Of a stretch of DNA of 64,000 nucleotides, positions 33,721 to 45,500 are shown piece after piece. Origin of the DNA: Primula veris (Eukaryota > Streptophyta > Magnoliopsida > Ericales > Primulaceae); assembly GCA_963682055.1 (NCBI GenBank), contig OY821745.1, positions 379,501 to 443,500 on the forward strand, in the 5' to 3' direction. The notes beneath the pieces were generated by a model, which did no database searches, was not told the DNA's origin, and saw only the letters and a program-made list of their open reading frames with translations. Numbering within the stretch: the first letter of the stretch is position 1; each line of letters starts with the position of its first letter. A program made the translations under genes and the position numbers.

Positions 33721-33958
33721 CTCTACCCGTCCCTATACAAATGTCCCCTACGAAAATACATACAATTTTGACCGATAATTTTTTCATATTTAGATTGCCG
33801 GAAAAAATTGTTTCAAAATTTAATCACGTAGTTTATGGTTAGAACTATACGATGAAATTTTCAAATTTTTCATTTCGGTAATTTTGATATGAAAATTTTG
33901 ATGGTCAAAATTGCATGTATTTTGGTATGAGATGTTTGTTTAGCGACGGAGGAAATAT
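33721..33958. mobile_element. Stowaway-like MITE, complete
   Basis: It begins TA|CTCTACCCGTCCC and ends GCGACGGAGGAAA followed by TATA. CTCCnTCCGTCCC termini with a TA target are the Stowaway (Tc1/mariner-type) hallmark. The interior is AT-rich with paired ACAATTTTGACC / GGTCAAAATTG blocks, about 240 bp in all. Confidence 0.75.
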
Positions 33959-35409
33959 ACTAGTAATAAACTATCATGGGATCCATATTTTTGTGGTTGT
34001 AATATTGTTATGATTATTAAAATATAATAAAATAAAATAAAAAATAATGTATGGTTATTATAAGGAAATGAATAAAAAAGCTGAAATTTTGTGTAAATGT
34101 AGATGGTTTCTTAAAAGGTATAAAATGTGTTAGGTTTGATGAAATTGTTGAGACAGATGATGCATATGCTCTTAGTCTAAAGTGAAATACTTTACATCTA
34201 GATAACCTTTCATTTTAGGAAAAAAGAACACTAAAATAACATTCATAATTAAGAGAATGCTTTCACTTAACGATTAATTCACAAAACAACGTATTTCGAA
34301 AATAAACAAGATGTTATTTCTTCTACTCCATGACCTCTTAATTTATGGAAAAATTATCATAGACGGATTGTCGTTGTATACAACTAATAAAAGTTCTATC
34401 GGATATTATTGCAAATCTTCAATTTAAGATTAAAATGCGCTCAACTACTACCGGATTTTGATTTACTAAGTAGAGATTTTAGTTTTTAACCGCATTTTCT
34501 ATCTTATTATTAAAGATTCTACCTAGTTGCCCGTTACGACCACATACTATTATTTTGCGATTTTTGAGCAGATAGCTGTATTAAAAGATAATAAAAATGA
34601 ATCGTATATAGTCATGTAGATTTCATACAATAATGAAAGCAAGAAAATAAAAGAGAACTCGATTGTACCAAAATGAATTTGTAAGTTTTAATAACTAAAG
34701 ATTAGAAAACAAATTACGGTTCAGGTTCAAGTTCGAGTTCGAGTCGTGAGCTACTGAAACGTGGTGTGCGGATTGCCGGATTGATTAAAGGAAAAAAGAT
34801 ATGCACAAACGCACAATTAGAAGGGTTGATGATTTAATAAATTGAGTACTTCAATGAAAAAGGGGACAACTCCAATGTACGTATTATCAGTTCAATAAAT
34901 GTTTTTTCATGCTTCTTAATTAGAAATTACTTAAGAAATAGTTTCAATATTGTGACAACATTTAGGATTAAGTCAACTGTTAATGAAACATCAAAAAGAG
35001 AGATTTATTACTCTTAATTTCAAACAATACTTATTAATTATTATACTGTTTCTAAACTTTAGATGTTCAATAAGTAATTACTTTACAATAGTAAAACAAG
35101 ATGGATCGATTATAAAAAACAAAATTATCAAGGAAACTAAAAAGCTTAATTAAATAAAATAAGTAGTGACGACTAACTGTGAATTAGTACACATTTTCCA
35201 TTTCCTTCCTGTAATATACATTCTGCCTTGAAAATATATGAAATTGGAAATTAAAATATAAAAACTGAAATAAATGCAGTGGGCGAAAGTACGTAAAAGA
35301 AGCCAAACTTTTATTTCATTTTTGGAAGTTGCTCCCCCCACCGTTTATTTCTCCAATCTAAAATCTTCGAAATAACGCCAAAATGTACAACTTTGTCTTT
35401 AATTCTTTA
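33959..35409. other. AT-rich spacer upstream of subtilase
   Basis: No gene or clear element is seen. Confidence 0.5.
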
Positions 35410-35632
35410 CTCTTGTTTTTATTTAAATACGAAACTGGATGCAATTTTGATCGTTTTATAACTTGTATCAAAATTATTGAAATGATTTTTTTTAAATCTA
35501 ATTATAAAATTTAACATTTAAACTATATGATTAACTTTTAAAAAATTTTATTCTGTCAATTTTAATATAAGTTCTTGATCCGTTAAAATTACATATAGTT
35601 TAGTAATATAATATTAAATACTAAGGAGGGAG
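35410..35632. mobile_element. Stowaway-like MITE near the subtilase promoter
   Basis: The right end CTAAGGAGGGAG|TA is a Stowaway terminus. The interior (CAATTTTGATCG, ATCAAAATTATTGAAATGA, CTATATGATTAA) matches the copies at 30335 and 33721. The left end is degenerate. It lies about 165 bp upstream of the subtilase start codon. Confidence 0.7.
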
Positions 35633-35694
35633 TAAAAAAAATACTAAAACGTAGTAATTATTTTAACACCTTTCAAGAATAAAATAAAACCAAA

Positions 35695-35798
35695 CCAGAT
35701 ATATATATATATATATATATTATATATAGCTATCACTCACACTCACACTCAAGAGTGTAATTAAGAGATCAAACTAAGCTCGAACATTGCCATTAACA
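35695..35798 (+). promoter_or_regulatory. Subtilase core promoter / 5' UTR
   Basis: A TATATATA run at about 35700-35729 is followed by a CACTCACACTCAC leader and the start context AACAATGGC at 35799. Confidence 0.5.
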
Positions 35799-38129
35799 AT
35801 GGCGACCACCCTCTTCTTTCTCTCACTACTCTCTCTCCTTCTCTTCACATCACCTTCTCTCTCATTGAACCAACATACTTACATTATCCGTGTAACACCC
35901 GAATCTAAACCTTCTGTTTTCCTGACTCACCGACATTGGTACGACTCCTCTCTCCGCTCCCTCTTCCCCTCTCCCGAACCCTTCACTTCTAGAATTATAC
36001 ATACTTACGATACCGTATTGCATGGCTTCTCCGCCAAGCTCTCTCCCCCAGAAGCGGAAATAGTTAACTCCCTTCATGGCGTCTTGGGTGTCATTCCGGA
36101 GCAGGTTCGCCACCTCCACACCACTCGCTCCCCCGGGTTCCTCGGTCTCAAGACCTTCGACTCCGCAGGGTTGTTAAAAGAATCCGACTTCGGGTCTGAT
36201 CTTGTTATAGGAGTACTTGATACCGGTATATGGCCCGAACGACAAAGCTTTAATGATAAAGACCTCGGCCCAGTACCCTCCAGGTGGCGCGGAGGTTGCG
36301 ATCACCTGATGGGTACAGAGTTTCCGTGTAACCGGAAGCTGATTGGTGCTCGGTTCTTCAGTGGCGGTTACGAGGCCACTAATGGGAAGATGAACGAGAC
36401 CGTGGAGAACAAGTCTCCGCGGGACACCGATGGCCACGGGACCCACACCGCGTCCATCGCTGCGGGAAGGTACGTGTTCCCTGCTGCGGCGATGGGTTAC
36501 GCGCACGGCCTCGCCGCGGGTATGGCTCCGAAGGCCAGACTCGCCGCCTACAAGGTGTGCTGGGCCGCCGGATGCTACGACTCGGACATTCTTGCCGCCT
36601 TCGATGCTGCCGTTGCGGACGGCGTCGATGTAGTCTCTCTCTCTGTCGGTGGTGTCGTCGTCCCGTACCATCTCGACTCGATCGCCATCGGGGCGTTCGG
36701 CGCCTCCGCGGCGGGAGTATTCGTTTCGGCCTCTGCCGGGAACGGTGGACCCGGAGGGCTCACGGTCACTAACATCGCGCCGTGGGTCACCACTGTAGGG
36801 GCGGGAACCATCGACCGTGACTTCCCAGCGGATGTGGTTCTCGGCAACGGCAGGACCGTCCCGGGAGTCTCGATCTACGGAGGGCCTGGCCTGGCCTACG
36901 ATAAGATGTACTCGCTGGTCTACGGTGGGAGCGTTGGCGGAGATGGATACTCCGCCTCACTCTGCCTAGAGGGTTCGCTGACCCCTAAGACCGTCGAGGG
37001 TAAAATAGTCCTTTGCGATAGAGGGATCAACTCGAGGGCTGCGAAAGGGGAGGTAGTAAAGAAATCCGGTGGGGTAGGGATGATTATAGCAAACGGTGTT
37101 TTCGACGGTGAAGGCCTCGTTGCCGACTGCCATGTCTTACCAGCCACCGCCGTCGGAGCAAGGGCAGGCGACCAGATAAGGGAATACATCTCCTCTGCCA
37201 GAAAGACGAAGTCACCCCCTACGGCCACAATCGTCTTCAAGGGTACTAAAGTAAATATCAGGCCCGCACCGGTGGTCGCCTCGTTCTCGGCTCGCGGACC
37301 GAACCCTGAGTCCCCTGAGATTCTGAAGCCCGATGTTATCGCTCCCGGGCTCAATATCCTGGCGGCATGGCCTGACAAGGTCGGACCGTCAGGCCTCGCC
37401 TCTGATAAACGTGTAGCGGAATTTAATATTTTGTCAGGCACATCCATGGCTTGTCCACATGTGTCAGGGTTAGCCGCTTTATTGAAAGCGGCTCATCCTG
37501 AGTGGTCCCCAGCGGCGATTAGATCCGCTCTGATGACAACCGCTTACACGGTAGATAACACCGGGAGGACCATGCATGACGAGTCTACTGGAAATCTTAC
37601 GACGGTGATGGATTACGGGGCAGGGCACGTTCACCCGCAAAATGCAATGGACCCTGGGCTCGTATACGACTTAACATCTTACGATTATGTTGACTTCCTT
37701 TGTAATTCGAATTACACATCGAAAAATATCGAGCTGGTCACGAGGAAAAAGGCGGATTGTAGAGGGGCGAAGAGAGCGGGACATACGGGTAACCTGAATT
37801 ACCCGTCAATGACCACCGTTTTTCAACAATACGGAAAAAGTAAAATGACAACACATTTTATTAGGAAGGTTACTAATGTTGGGGATCCTAAATCGGTTTA
37901 CAAAGTGGAAATTAAGGCGCCGAGCGGGACGGTTGTGACGGTGAAGCCGAAAACGCTGCCCTTTAGAAGGGTTGGTCAGAAATTGAATTTTCTTGTTAGA
38001 ATAAAAGCTGTAGAGGTGAAACTATCACCAGGTAGCTCAAGTACTAATAGTGGTTTAATAATATGGTCAGATGGTAAACATATCGTCAATACTCCTTTAG
38101 TTGTCACAATGCAGCAACCTCTAAGTTGA
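35799..38129 (+). CDS. SBT1.5: Subtilisin-like serine protease, SBT1.5-like (intronless, 776 aa)
   Basis: Secreted serine endopeptidase of the plant subtilase family (S8A), acting in the apoplast/cell wall. It is a single exon, usual for SBT1 genes. Residues 1-23 are a signal peptide (LFFLSLLSLLLF core). An inhibitor I9 prodomain follows and ends near HLHTTRSPGFLGL (106-117). The catalytic triad is complete: Asp141 (GVLDTGIWPE), His213 (DGHGTHTASIAAG) and Ser549 (LSGTSMACPHVSG), with oxyanion Asn315 (SASAGNGGPGG). A protease-associated domain sits between about 350 and 480 (GKIVLCDRGINSRAAKGEVV), and a fibronectin III-like domain is C-terminal. Motifs such as GVFDGEGLVADCHVLPAT match SBT1.5. 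The start at 35799 is the first ATG. Third-position GC is very high at about 36400-37400 and drops sharply after about 37430. Confidence 0.96.
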   Translation: MATTLFFLSLLSLLLFTSPSLSLNQHTYIIRVTPESKPSVFLTHRHWYDSSLRSLFPSPEPFTSRIIHTYDTVLHGFSAKLSPPEAEIVNSLHGVLGVIPEQVRHLHTTRSPGFLGLKTFDSAGLLKESDFGSDLVIGVLDTGIWPERQSFNDKDLGPVPSRWRGGCDHLMGTEFPCNRKLIGARFFSGGYEATNGKMNETVENKSPRDTDGHGTHTASIAAGRYVFPAAAMGYAHGLAAGMAPKARLAAYKVCWAAGCYDSDILAAFDAAVADGVDVVSLSVGGVVVPYHLDSIAIGAFGASAAGVFVSASAGNGGPGGLTVTNIAPWVTTVGAGTIDRDFPADVVLGNGRTVPGVSIYGGPGLAYDKMYSLVYGGSVGGDGYSASLCLEGSLTPKTVEGKIVLCDRGINSRAAKGEVVKKSGGVGMIIANGVFDGEGLVADCHVLPATAVGARAGDQIREYISSARKTKSPPTATIVFKGTKVNIRPAPVVASFSARGPNPESPEILKPDVIAPGLNILAAWPDKVGPSGLASDKRVAEFNILSGTSMACPHVSGLAALLKAAHPEWSPAAIRSALMTTAYTVDNTGRTMHDESTGNLTTVMDYGAGHVHPQNAMDPGLVYDLTSYDYVDFLCNSNYTSKNIELVTRKKADCRGAKRAGHTGNLNYPSMTTVFQQYGKSKMTTHFIRKVTNVGDPKSVYKVEIKAPSGTVVTVKPKTLPFRRVGQKLNFLVRIKAVEVKLSPGSSSTNSGLIIWSDGKHIVNTPLVVTMQQPLS

Positions 38130-41019
38130 TTTTTTGTCAACTTTTTTGTTAACTTTTTTCTTTTATTTGTAATTTGTACTATTTTGTATTTCTTTAGTGT
38201 TACCAATGTTGGTATGGTAAGATAAGGTGTAAAATGCAAACGTGCAAATAAGTTCAGAAAAACCTTTTATTTCTCTGGTTGTTTACTAGTTGAGGAAATT
38301 TTATTAATGTTATAAGATCAAGACTCGAGTAATGCTTCGAAGTACTCCAGTTGATAAAAAATGAATGTTCAATTATTTAGTAAAATATAAGTGTGATAGA
38401 ATATAAAAATTAGACCCGAATATACTTATCCGGGTATGAGTCGACTTATGCATTATTAACGGCTATCCAACGCAATTATAATAGGACCCGGGATATAATG
38501 GTCTTCTCCCTATTAATACAAAGGTAATTAACCGTTAATATCTCAGTCCAATTCGTAAGGGTCTAACAGTTGAAAATCGCTTGAGATAACACATAAGATT
38601 GAGACACTTGTCAACATCATATGACGCACGAATCCATATAAATAGCCAAGTACCTGCATTGGAAAAAGGACATGAAAAATCACAGAAAAAATAATATACA
38701 AGACAGAGACTTTTCAGAGTTTATCTCACTAGAAAGTAGACAGATAAAAGTCAAATCAAATACTGACCATCAAGCCTAAACAAAATATCTAGATTAAGAG
38801 TAAATTAATAAGACCGAGCACAAGTGTAACCGAACAAGTATTTCCGAATAAAAATATTCACCGATAAATAAAAATAAAGAAAGAATAATAAATTTCAATA
38901 ATTTATTTCGTCATTTATATTATTATTATTGATAAATTTAACGTGACCTAATAAAATTTAATGTTTTATTAAATTGTTCAATAATTTAGTAAAATATAAG
39001 TCTAAATTCGTTTCTGGATACGTGTCTATTGCCCCTAGTCAGTGTAACTTGGCCCTATATAGCTAGCTAGTTATTAACTTTAATTATTTAATTGTGTACG
39101 AAATATAATATTTAACTGATAGGTGTGGTATTATATACTATTACTCCATGTTCTTCAACTTTATTACTAAATTACAAAGGGGGGTAGATAGGCAAGTGCA
39201 TGTGAGAACTGCAAATGTGGTGACACAGGTCTCTGTCGTTTTCTAATTGTTACTTTTTTGCAATTTTATAAATGTCACAGTGTATCTATGTGTCTTAAAT
39301 ATACTTTATGATCTATCAGGTTGATAAATAAGGACATCATGACAAAGACAAAGTAATACAACTCCAACAATATCGATTACACACTTTTAAAGCAGCTAAA
39401 ACTTCATTTTATTTTATTTTTATTTAAGTTCTTGTGTGTGCTTTCTTTTTATTGTACCATCGTCCAACAAATTTCTTGTTTAAGTAAGTGATTTTGTGTT
39501 CACAGTTCAATTTTATTTCTAGCAAAATGCACATCTCTTGTTAGTCCAAAAAAAATATCAAGTATAATTTTACTTGTGGATCACATGGTTTATAGTTACT
39601 TGACCATGCTTTTTGTTGTTGTTGTAGTGATTACACAATGAAAAAACAACAACACGATTGATTCAAGAATATAATATCTTTTTGGTTCTTGAATGATTTA
39701 TTTCAAGTTGTTGTTGTCTACGACATATATGGACAAATAATGAGACGTGCAACTTGAAACAGTAAAAGGACACCTGATTGAACTTATGAAAAATGTATAA
39801 AATGATGACATTATATTTAATTTGAATGGGTATTTTTTTTTTGTTAAAATTTTGTCAAATAGTTCATATAAGCCCATAACACCTAAGACAACGTAATTTC
39901 CATTTATGTTTGATAGAAACATAAAACTTACATGTATAATGTTCACAATTAGAGTATGATTTCGACCGACATTGCCTTTATTTACATGAAATTAATTTGG
40001 AAAGACCGTCACTTCTAGACAACCAAATTTGTTATCGGAAATGAAGGTTAGGTGATTCAAGGAAATCATGTGTTTTACTCTTTAGTCAAAACTAATGCTA
40101 TGTTATGAACTTTAAGATATGTTTACCACCAAAACGCACCAATATATGCATACATGAGCATACGCATGCATTTGGCGCCGCACATTTTTTGTACTGAAAT
40201 TTTAAGAAACTTTGTTGTCGAAAAGATGAATTTGTGGAGAAGTGCGAAGGCTCGGTGAAACCAACTTTAAAGTTCGATTTCTTGTTCTGAATATTTAGAC
40301 TGGTTCCTCATTCTGCTGTGCTGGTTGATTGGTTTGTAAGTAATACGGATTTGACATCAAAATTACTTAATTAAAGCAATAGCTGTTTAGTATGGTTCAG
40401 CAAAATATAACAATCTTGAGAATAGTCCATTTCTCCTGTGGCAAAACCTAGCTTTGGAAAAAGAAACAAACGTTGATATAAGCATTTCTCGAGAAAATTG
40501 TCGAATTGTACTTGAATTAGTTAGTGAGTTACAAAGAAGAGATTCAACGGGGAAGACGGATATTAGATGTCAATATATTGTTTCATTGAATCTATTAAAC
40601 TCGCTCTCTTAAGCAGTTGATCAACTTGAAATTGAACCTTTTCTGGTTAACGCCTCAAAGAGCTAGAAACTTTACCTAAATTCGTTTCTCCAATACAAAC
40701 ATTATGAGCCATGAATGAGCTCCATTTCGGAGAATTTTCGCCAGACAGATTGCACTTAAGCTAGCAAGTAAGATACAAACGGAAATAGGTCTATTGTATC
40801 ATAGTACCGATATAAAATGCCACGACATTGTTTGCTTGCCACTCCGAAGCCTAGTATCTTAAGTTGGATTTCAAATTGGTTTAACAACTTAAAAGTGAAA
40901 TTTTTGTTGTTTATGCCTTAAATAAACACCAACTTATTTTCTGCATTACAAACACTAAAAACTGTAAGCAACATGAACCAAAAATATTTCTCCAATACAA
41001 AAAATAAAAAAAAAATTAT
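38130..41019. other. Spacer downstream of subtilase
   Basis: No gene recognised. It includes the insertion-like block at 38367-39001. The remainder is AT-rich single-copy-looking DNA. Confidence 0.5.
38367..39001. repeat. About 580-bp block flanked by 26-bp direct repeats
   Basis: GTTCAATTATTTAGTAAAAT.. at 38367-38392 recurs as GTTCAATAATTTAGTAAAAT.. at 38976-39001, one mismatch in 26. The enclosed block has a TATAAATA motif (about 38636) and no open frame. It could be a decayed solo LTR or a filler insertion made during break repair. Confidence 0.5.
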
Positions 41020-41560
41020 TTGCGTAAAACCATATCTGGGCAAAGCTATATATGATGATCTACGATTGGGAGTATTTTAAACTAGTACTATTTATCGAAA
41101 ATAAAACAATCTCAAACAAGCCATAAATGAGCTACGTGCAATTGGCCATTGGGAATATTTTGTACTACTAATATTTATCCAAAAGAAAACAATCCAACTT
41201 ATTTACTTAAAACTGCATCCAAACATATATATGAGCTACAATTGATAGTATTTGACATTTCTTAATAAATAAACAAACTCAACCACGTAAAACTGCAACC
41301 AAACAAGGCATCAGTTGCATTAATTTCCAAAAAAAAAGAGGCATGCGTTACACTAGGCAGTACTTTCGAAATGAAAAGTATTTTGGTTTTAAGCTTTTGT
41401 TAGTATTTGGACAAAAAATCAATAAAGCAACACAACCAATTTGCATACGTTCTCCAACTTATTTGTGTAAAAAACGCATCAAAACAAGCCCATAATACGT
41501 ATCAGCTACAATTGGCAGTATTTATATATATATATACTTGTCCAATAAATAAATAGAAAT
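41020..41560. repeat. Degenerate tandem repeat
   Basis: Units of about 90-120 bp share AAACAAG(C)CATAA..GAGCTAC..CAATTGG..AGTATTT and a TTATCC/AATAAATAAA end. At least four are visible, starting near 41030, 41115, 41220 and 41470. Strong divergence suggests an old array. Confidence 0.5.
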
Positions 41561-41677
41561 GTAACGTATAATATCGTATATTGCTTTTGAAGTGCAACTT
41601 TTTTCTTACCAACCTAATATTTGGACACTTAATAAAATAAGATAAAAAGGCAAAAGCAACAACTTTGAATTACTTTT

Positions 41678-42416
41678 GGCAAAATGCAAACTACCCCCTG
41701 GAACTATGGGACATTTGCAAATAACCCGCATAGTCTATCAAACTTTTGCAATTAACCGCAGATTCATCTTTAAAATTAATACATCAGAAAAAGATATATA
41801 TAAACAAAAACTAATTTAGAAAGAAAAGCTATTTTTTTTTTCATTCCGTAAAAATTTAATCGATATGTATGAATATATAATAACTAATTATAAATCAACC
41901 AAAACGGATTGTCGATTATAAAGTTATATCATTTCAAAGATGGCATTGAAGTTTATTTATTATTAAAGATGGATGGTACCCCCAAATTTCATTTCACCAC
42001 CAACGGGACCCAACCCAGATATATGTCAAAAGCAAAAACTAGCAAAATTTCATCGTACATACATGTCCACCAGAAGCTAATTACAACTTTACAAGAGTAA
42101 AACAACAAAGAAACCAGAGCAAATTTCACCAAAAATACGACACTTTTAACAAGTTAGATCAAGTGTTGCTTCTTTGCTACAAACCACTACTTCTTTAGAA
42201 AGTTCATTAGACCACTTTCATCCATTTTATAACTTCCATAAATATTCCTCGGCAATTCCAACTCACTCAAGTAATTTCCAACATTACCGCTTTGACATTG
42301 GGGGTTAATTGCAAAAGTTGGACAGTTTATGAGGATTAATTACAAAAATATTATAGTTTGGGTGGATTATTTGAAAATGAGTCATAGTTTTGGGGGGTTA
42401 TTTGCATTTTAGCCAT
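41678..42416. mobile_element. Mutator-like MITE, about 739 bp, long TIRs and 9-bp target duplication
   Basis: The left end GGCAAAATGCAAACTACCCC and the reverse complement of the right end (GGCTAAAATGCAAATAACCC) are matching termini. The inverted similarity continues for about 90-110 bp, including CAACTTTTGCAATTAACC-like blocks (left near 41738-41757, right near 42303-42325). It is flanked by ATTACTTTT at 41669-41677 and 42417-42425. Long TIRs plus a 9-bp duplication are the hallmark of Mutator-like elements. The interior has no transposase. The right end lies about 110 bp before the ERF-VII start codon. Confidence 0.8.
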
Positions 42417-42529
42417 ATTACTTTTCTTCATCAACTTTTCTATTTCATAATCACTTTTCTTTCTCATAACAAAAAAACACCACTTTCTCTCTCTAGAAAA
42501 AATAATAGTAATAGCACCAAACAACAAAG

Positions 42530-45500
42530 ATGTGCGGTGGAGCAATAATCTCCGACTTGATATCTCCTCCACCTAACCGCCGTTCCACCGCCGCATTTAA
42601 GCCCAATCACCGCCGTTCTCCGATCTCCGACGACTTTGAAAACGATTTTCGTAATTTTATTGATGACGATGACCTCAAACGTTTCTCTAATTCACGCCGT
42701 TAGTATATTAATTAATTAATTAATTCCATTATGCTTAGCTTCCTAAATTTGTTGTATCCATGTTACTATATATATATATTAGCTAGACTCGATATTTTTA
42801 TTACTCTATTAATTATTATACTTGTTTATAACTGTCATACTTCGAAAACTGTGATATTTAGTGATTTGACTAATCTCACGTAAAATTCAATAAAAAAATA
42901 TCAAAAAAATTTAAACAAACACGATTTCTTCATTAATACCAGTATATGATATTATAAATGTAAATTTGATACGGTGTGATTTAACTACAAAAAATATTTT
43001 TTTTAATAATAATAAAAAATATATATTAAAAAATGAAAGTGGACAGTTATTTCGGTAGAAAGGGAGTATTAACTAGACTGGATATTTATTAGTAACTTTA
43101 TTAATTACTAGACTGGTTTTATTAGTTAGTTACAAGATTACTAATTACCGATGAATTTGGTACTTACATATTGAACAATAATAATAATAGTATAAATTAA
43201 TTAGGATTTACTATTATTAGGTATTAAGAGTCTCTGGTTATACCACAATGAGATATCATGAGATTTTTTGAAGCTGTTTAATTTGAGTTATTTTCTATAT
43301 TATTCTCTTTTTGATTCATTTATTGTCGCTAACCGTGCGTGGTATCTGTACCATTCCCGTACTTGTTTCGGTGCTTCCTAGCTAATTACCGCTTTTTATT
43401 ATGCGTAAGGATAAATTAATTTACGACTAATTAATCTTTTCTGTTATGCGGGATGCTTCTTATTTTCAGCTCTAAATTTATATTGTAGTAACGTATCTAT
43501 GTTACTGTCTACTGCTACAGATTAGCTATCTATCTTTGTATGTGATGAATATGGATATTTATTAGTTAGTTACTATTATTAATTATTAGACTAGTTTATT
43601 AGTTACTGGATTTGATAATTACCTATGAATTATGGGTACTTCAAACGAAAAATGATTGTTTAGGATTACATATTTTGAGACTTAATTATCAAAAATTCAT
43701 GGTTAAAAACTCTTTTTTTAAGATTAGGTACAGATGCTCAATGATACTGATTCTTTTACTTAATTCTTAAACAAAAAGCACAAGTTGTTGTTTTAGATAA
43801 TTAAGTATGGAGTATTGAACTTTAATTTTCCCTACTTCAAAACTTGTATCGTGCATGTATGACTTAATTAGGATATATTATTAGCTATCATCAGTCTCAT
43901 CTACAACAATCTGACATAACATGGGGTATTAACAAGACATTTTCAGAGTGTCGTATTTCGTTAGGACTTAGGAGGTTGTATAAAAATATACTAACTATGC
44001 ACGGTACCTATACCGTTAAAATTTCAAAAATTTATTATTCCCATACTGTACCCTACCTCGTACCCGTAGTGATGCTTCCTAGCTAATTACAGCTTCATGT
44101 TCTGTTTTTTTTTTCTATTTCAGGTTACTAATTACAATTTGTGGATTACTAATTATCCAAAAGGAATATAATTATTGTTATATTTTCCAGCTCCAGTATG
44201 TGTAAATCAGTTTGTTCCTTTGTGAGTTAGTAAATGTATTATGATTGAACTCGATATTTGTTATTCAGTTCACTAATTACTTGGTACCTTAATATTAGAC
44301 TAAGTGGTTTGTTTTTATTTTTTAGGCGTGTTACTGCATGTGGATTAGTACTAATTAAGTAATTGCTAGTTATTACAGTTTGCTTTGCCTATTTATTTTC
44401 CCAAACATACAAATGCTTATTGGTATCCAGACTGACAATCTTGTTTTGTCACTTTTTTACACTACCTAGAAAAAAAGAACATCTTAGGGATTAAAATATA
44501 ACTAAGTTACAAATGTGATAGCGTAGTGTACAAAATTACCAGAAATTATGGAATAATGTATCTTTATTCGGTTTTGGTAGCTAATTAGTACACAACCTAT
44601 GATTTTTTTTTCCTATTCGGTTAACTGTGTGTTTTGAACTTGAAAAGGAAAAGAAAAATTGTTGGGAAATTTTTGTTAGTTTTAGTTTGGTAAGTGTTTA
44701 GGTTATGTGCAAACATGTTGTTAACCTGCATAAAGTATGTTATTTTGTGGATTTGTGAACCTAGGTTAATGCTTGCGATTACAAGCCTATCAGTATTAGT
44801 CTTCATAGCTAGTTTATGGTCTGTTATTAGTTAGTAAGGACTAGTTTGAGATTGTAAATCGAGTATTGAACACGATAATCCTTAAGCAGAGATATCTATA
44901 CCACTATGCTTGTTGGTTTCGTTTTAAGTAAAACCTGAATACGATGCCAAGCCATTGATCCCTTTAAGGATTGTAATTAACCTATATTTCATCACATTTG
45001 AATCTCCTGTAAATCTGTTTTCTGTATCATGTTCTTTTTGTTACATGGTTGAGCTTGGATTCAATTGGTTGGGGTAAGTTCATGATCTTGTTCTGCTCCT
45101 TGAAAGATGAACTTTTGTAGCAAGTCTTTTATCCCAGTGGGTGATTGTCTGTTATAAAAAGTTTTGCTGAACAGAATTCATGACTATAATATTTGCATGA
45201 ATATAAGGCAACCTTTTTGTTATAATTATGCTCTAAGATCTTCAATTGTTTTCTAGTTTACGGTTTTTGCTTTAAGTTGCGTTGCCAATATAAAATCATG
45301 TGGATGCTGTTTGTCTTAATCCGTTATAACTCAGAAACTAATTATGTTTAAGTTGAAAGCAAGAGATACTTTTCATATCCTTTATTCTGGAGGAGCCTAT
45401 TTCTAAATTAGGTCATAACTCATACCCTATTCACCTGGGAAAGATGGAAACACCTTAAACAGTCATGGAAAGCCTAAATCTACTAGCTTTACCATTAGAA

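Noticed and set aside
35787..35798. Subtilase start four codons further upstream
   Set aside because: That codon is TTG; the ATG at 35799 directly precedes the signal peptide and has a good context.
36174..36671. Minus-strand open frames within the subtilase gene (also 36920-37447)
   Set aside because: Shadow frames caused by high third-position GC of the real plus-strand gene.
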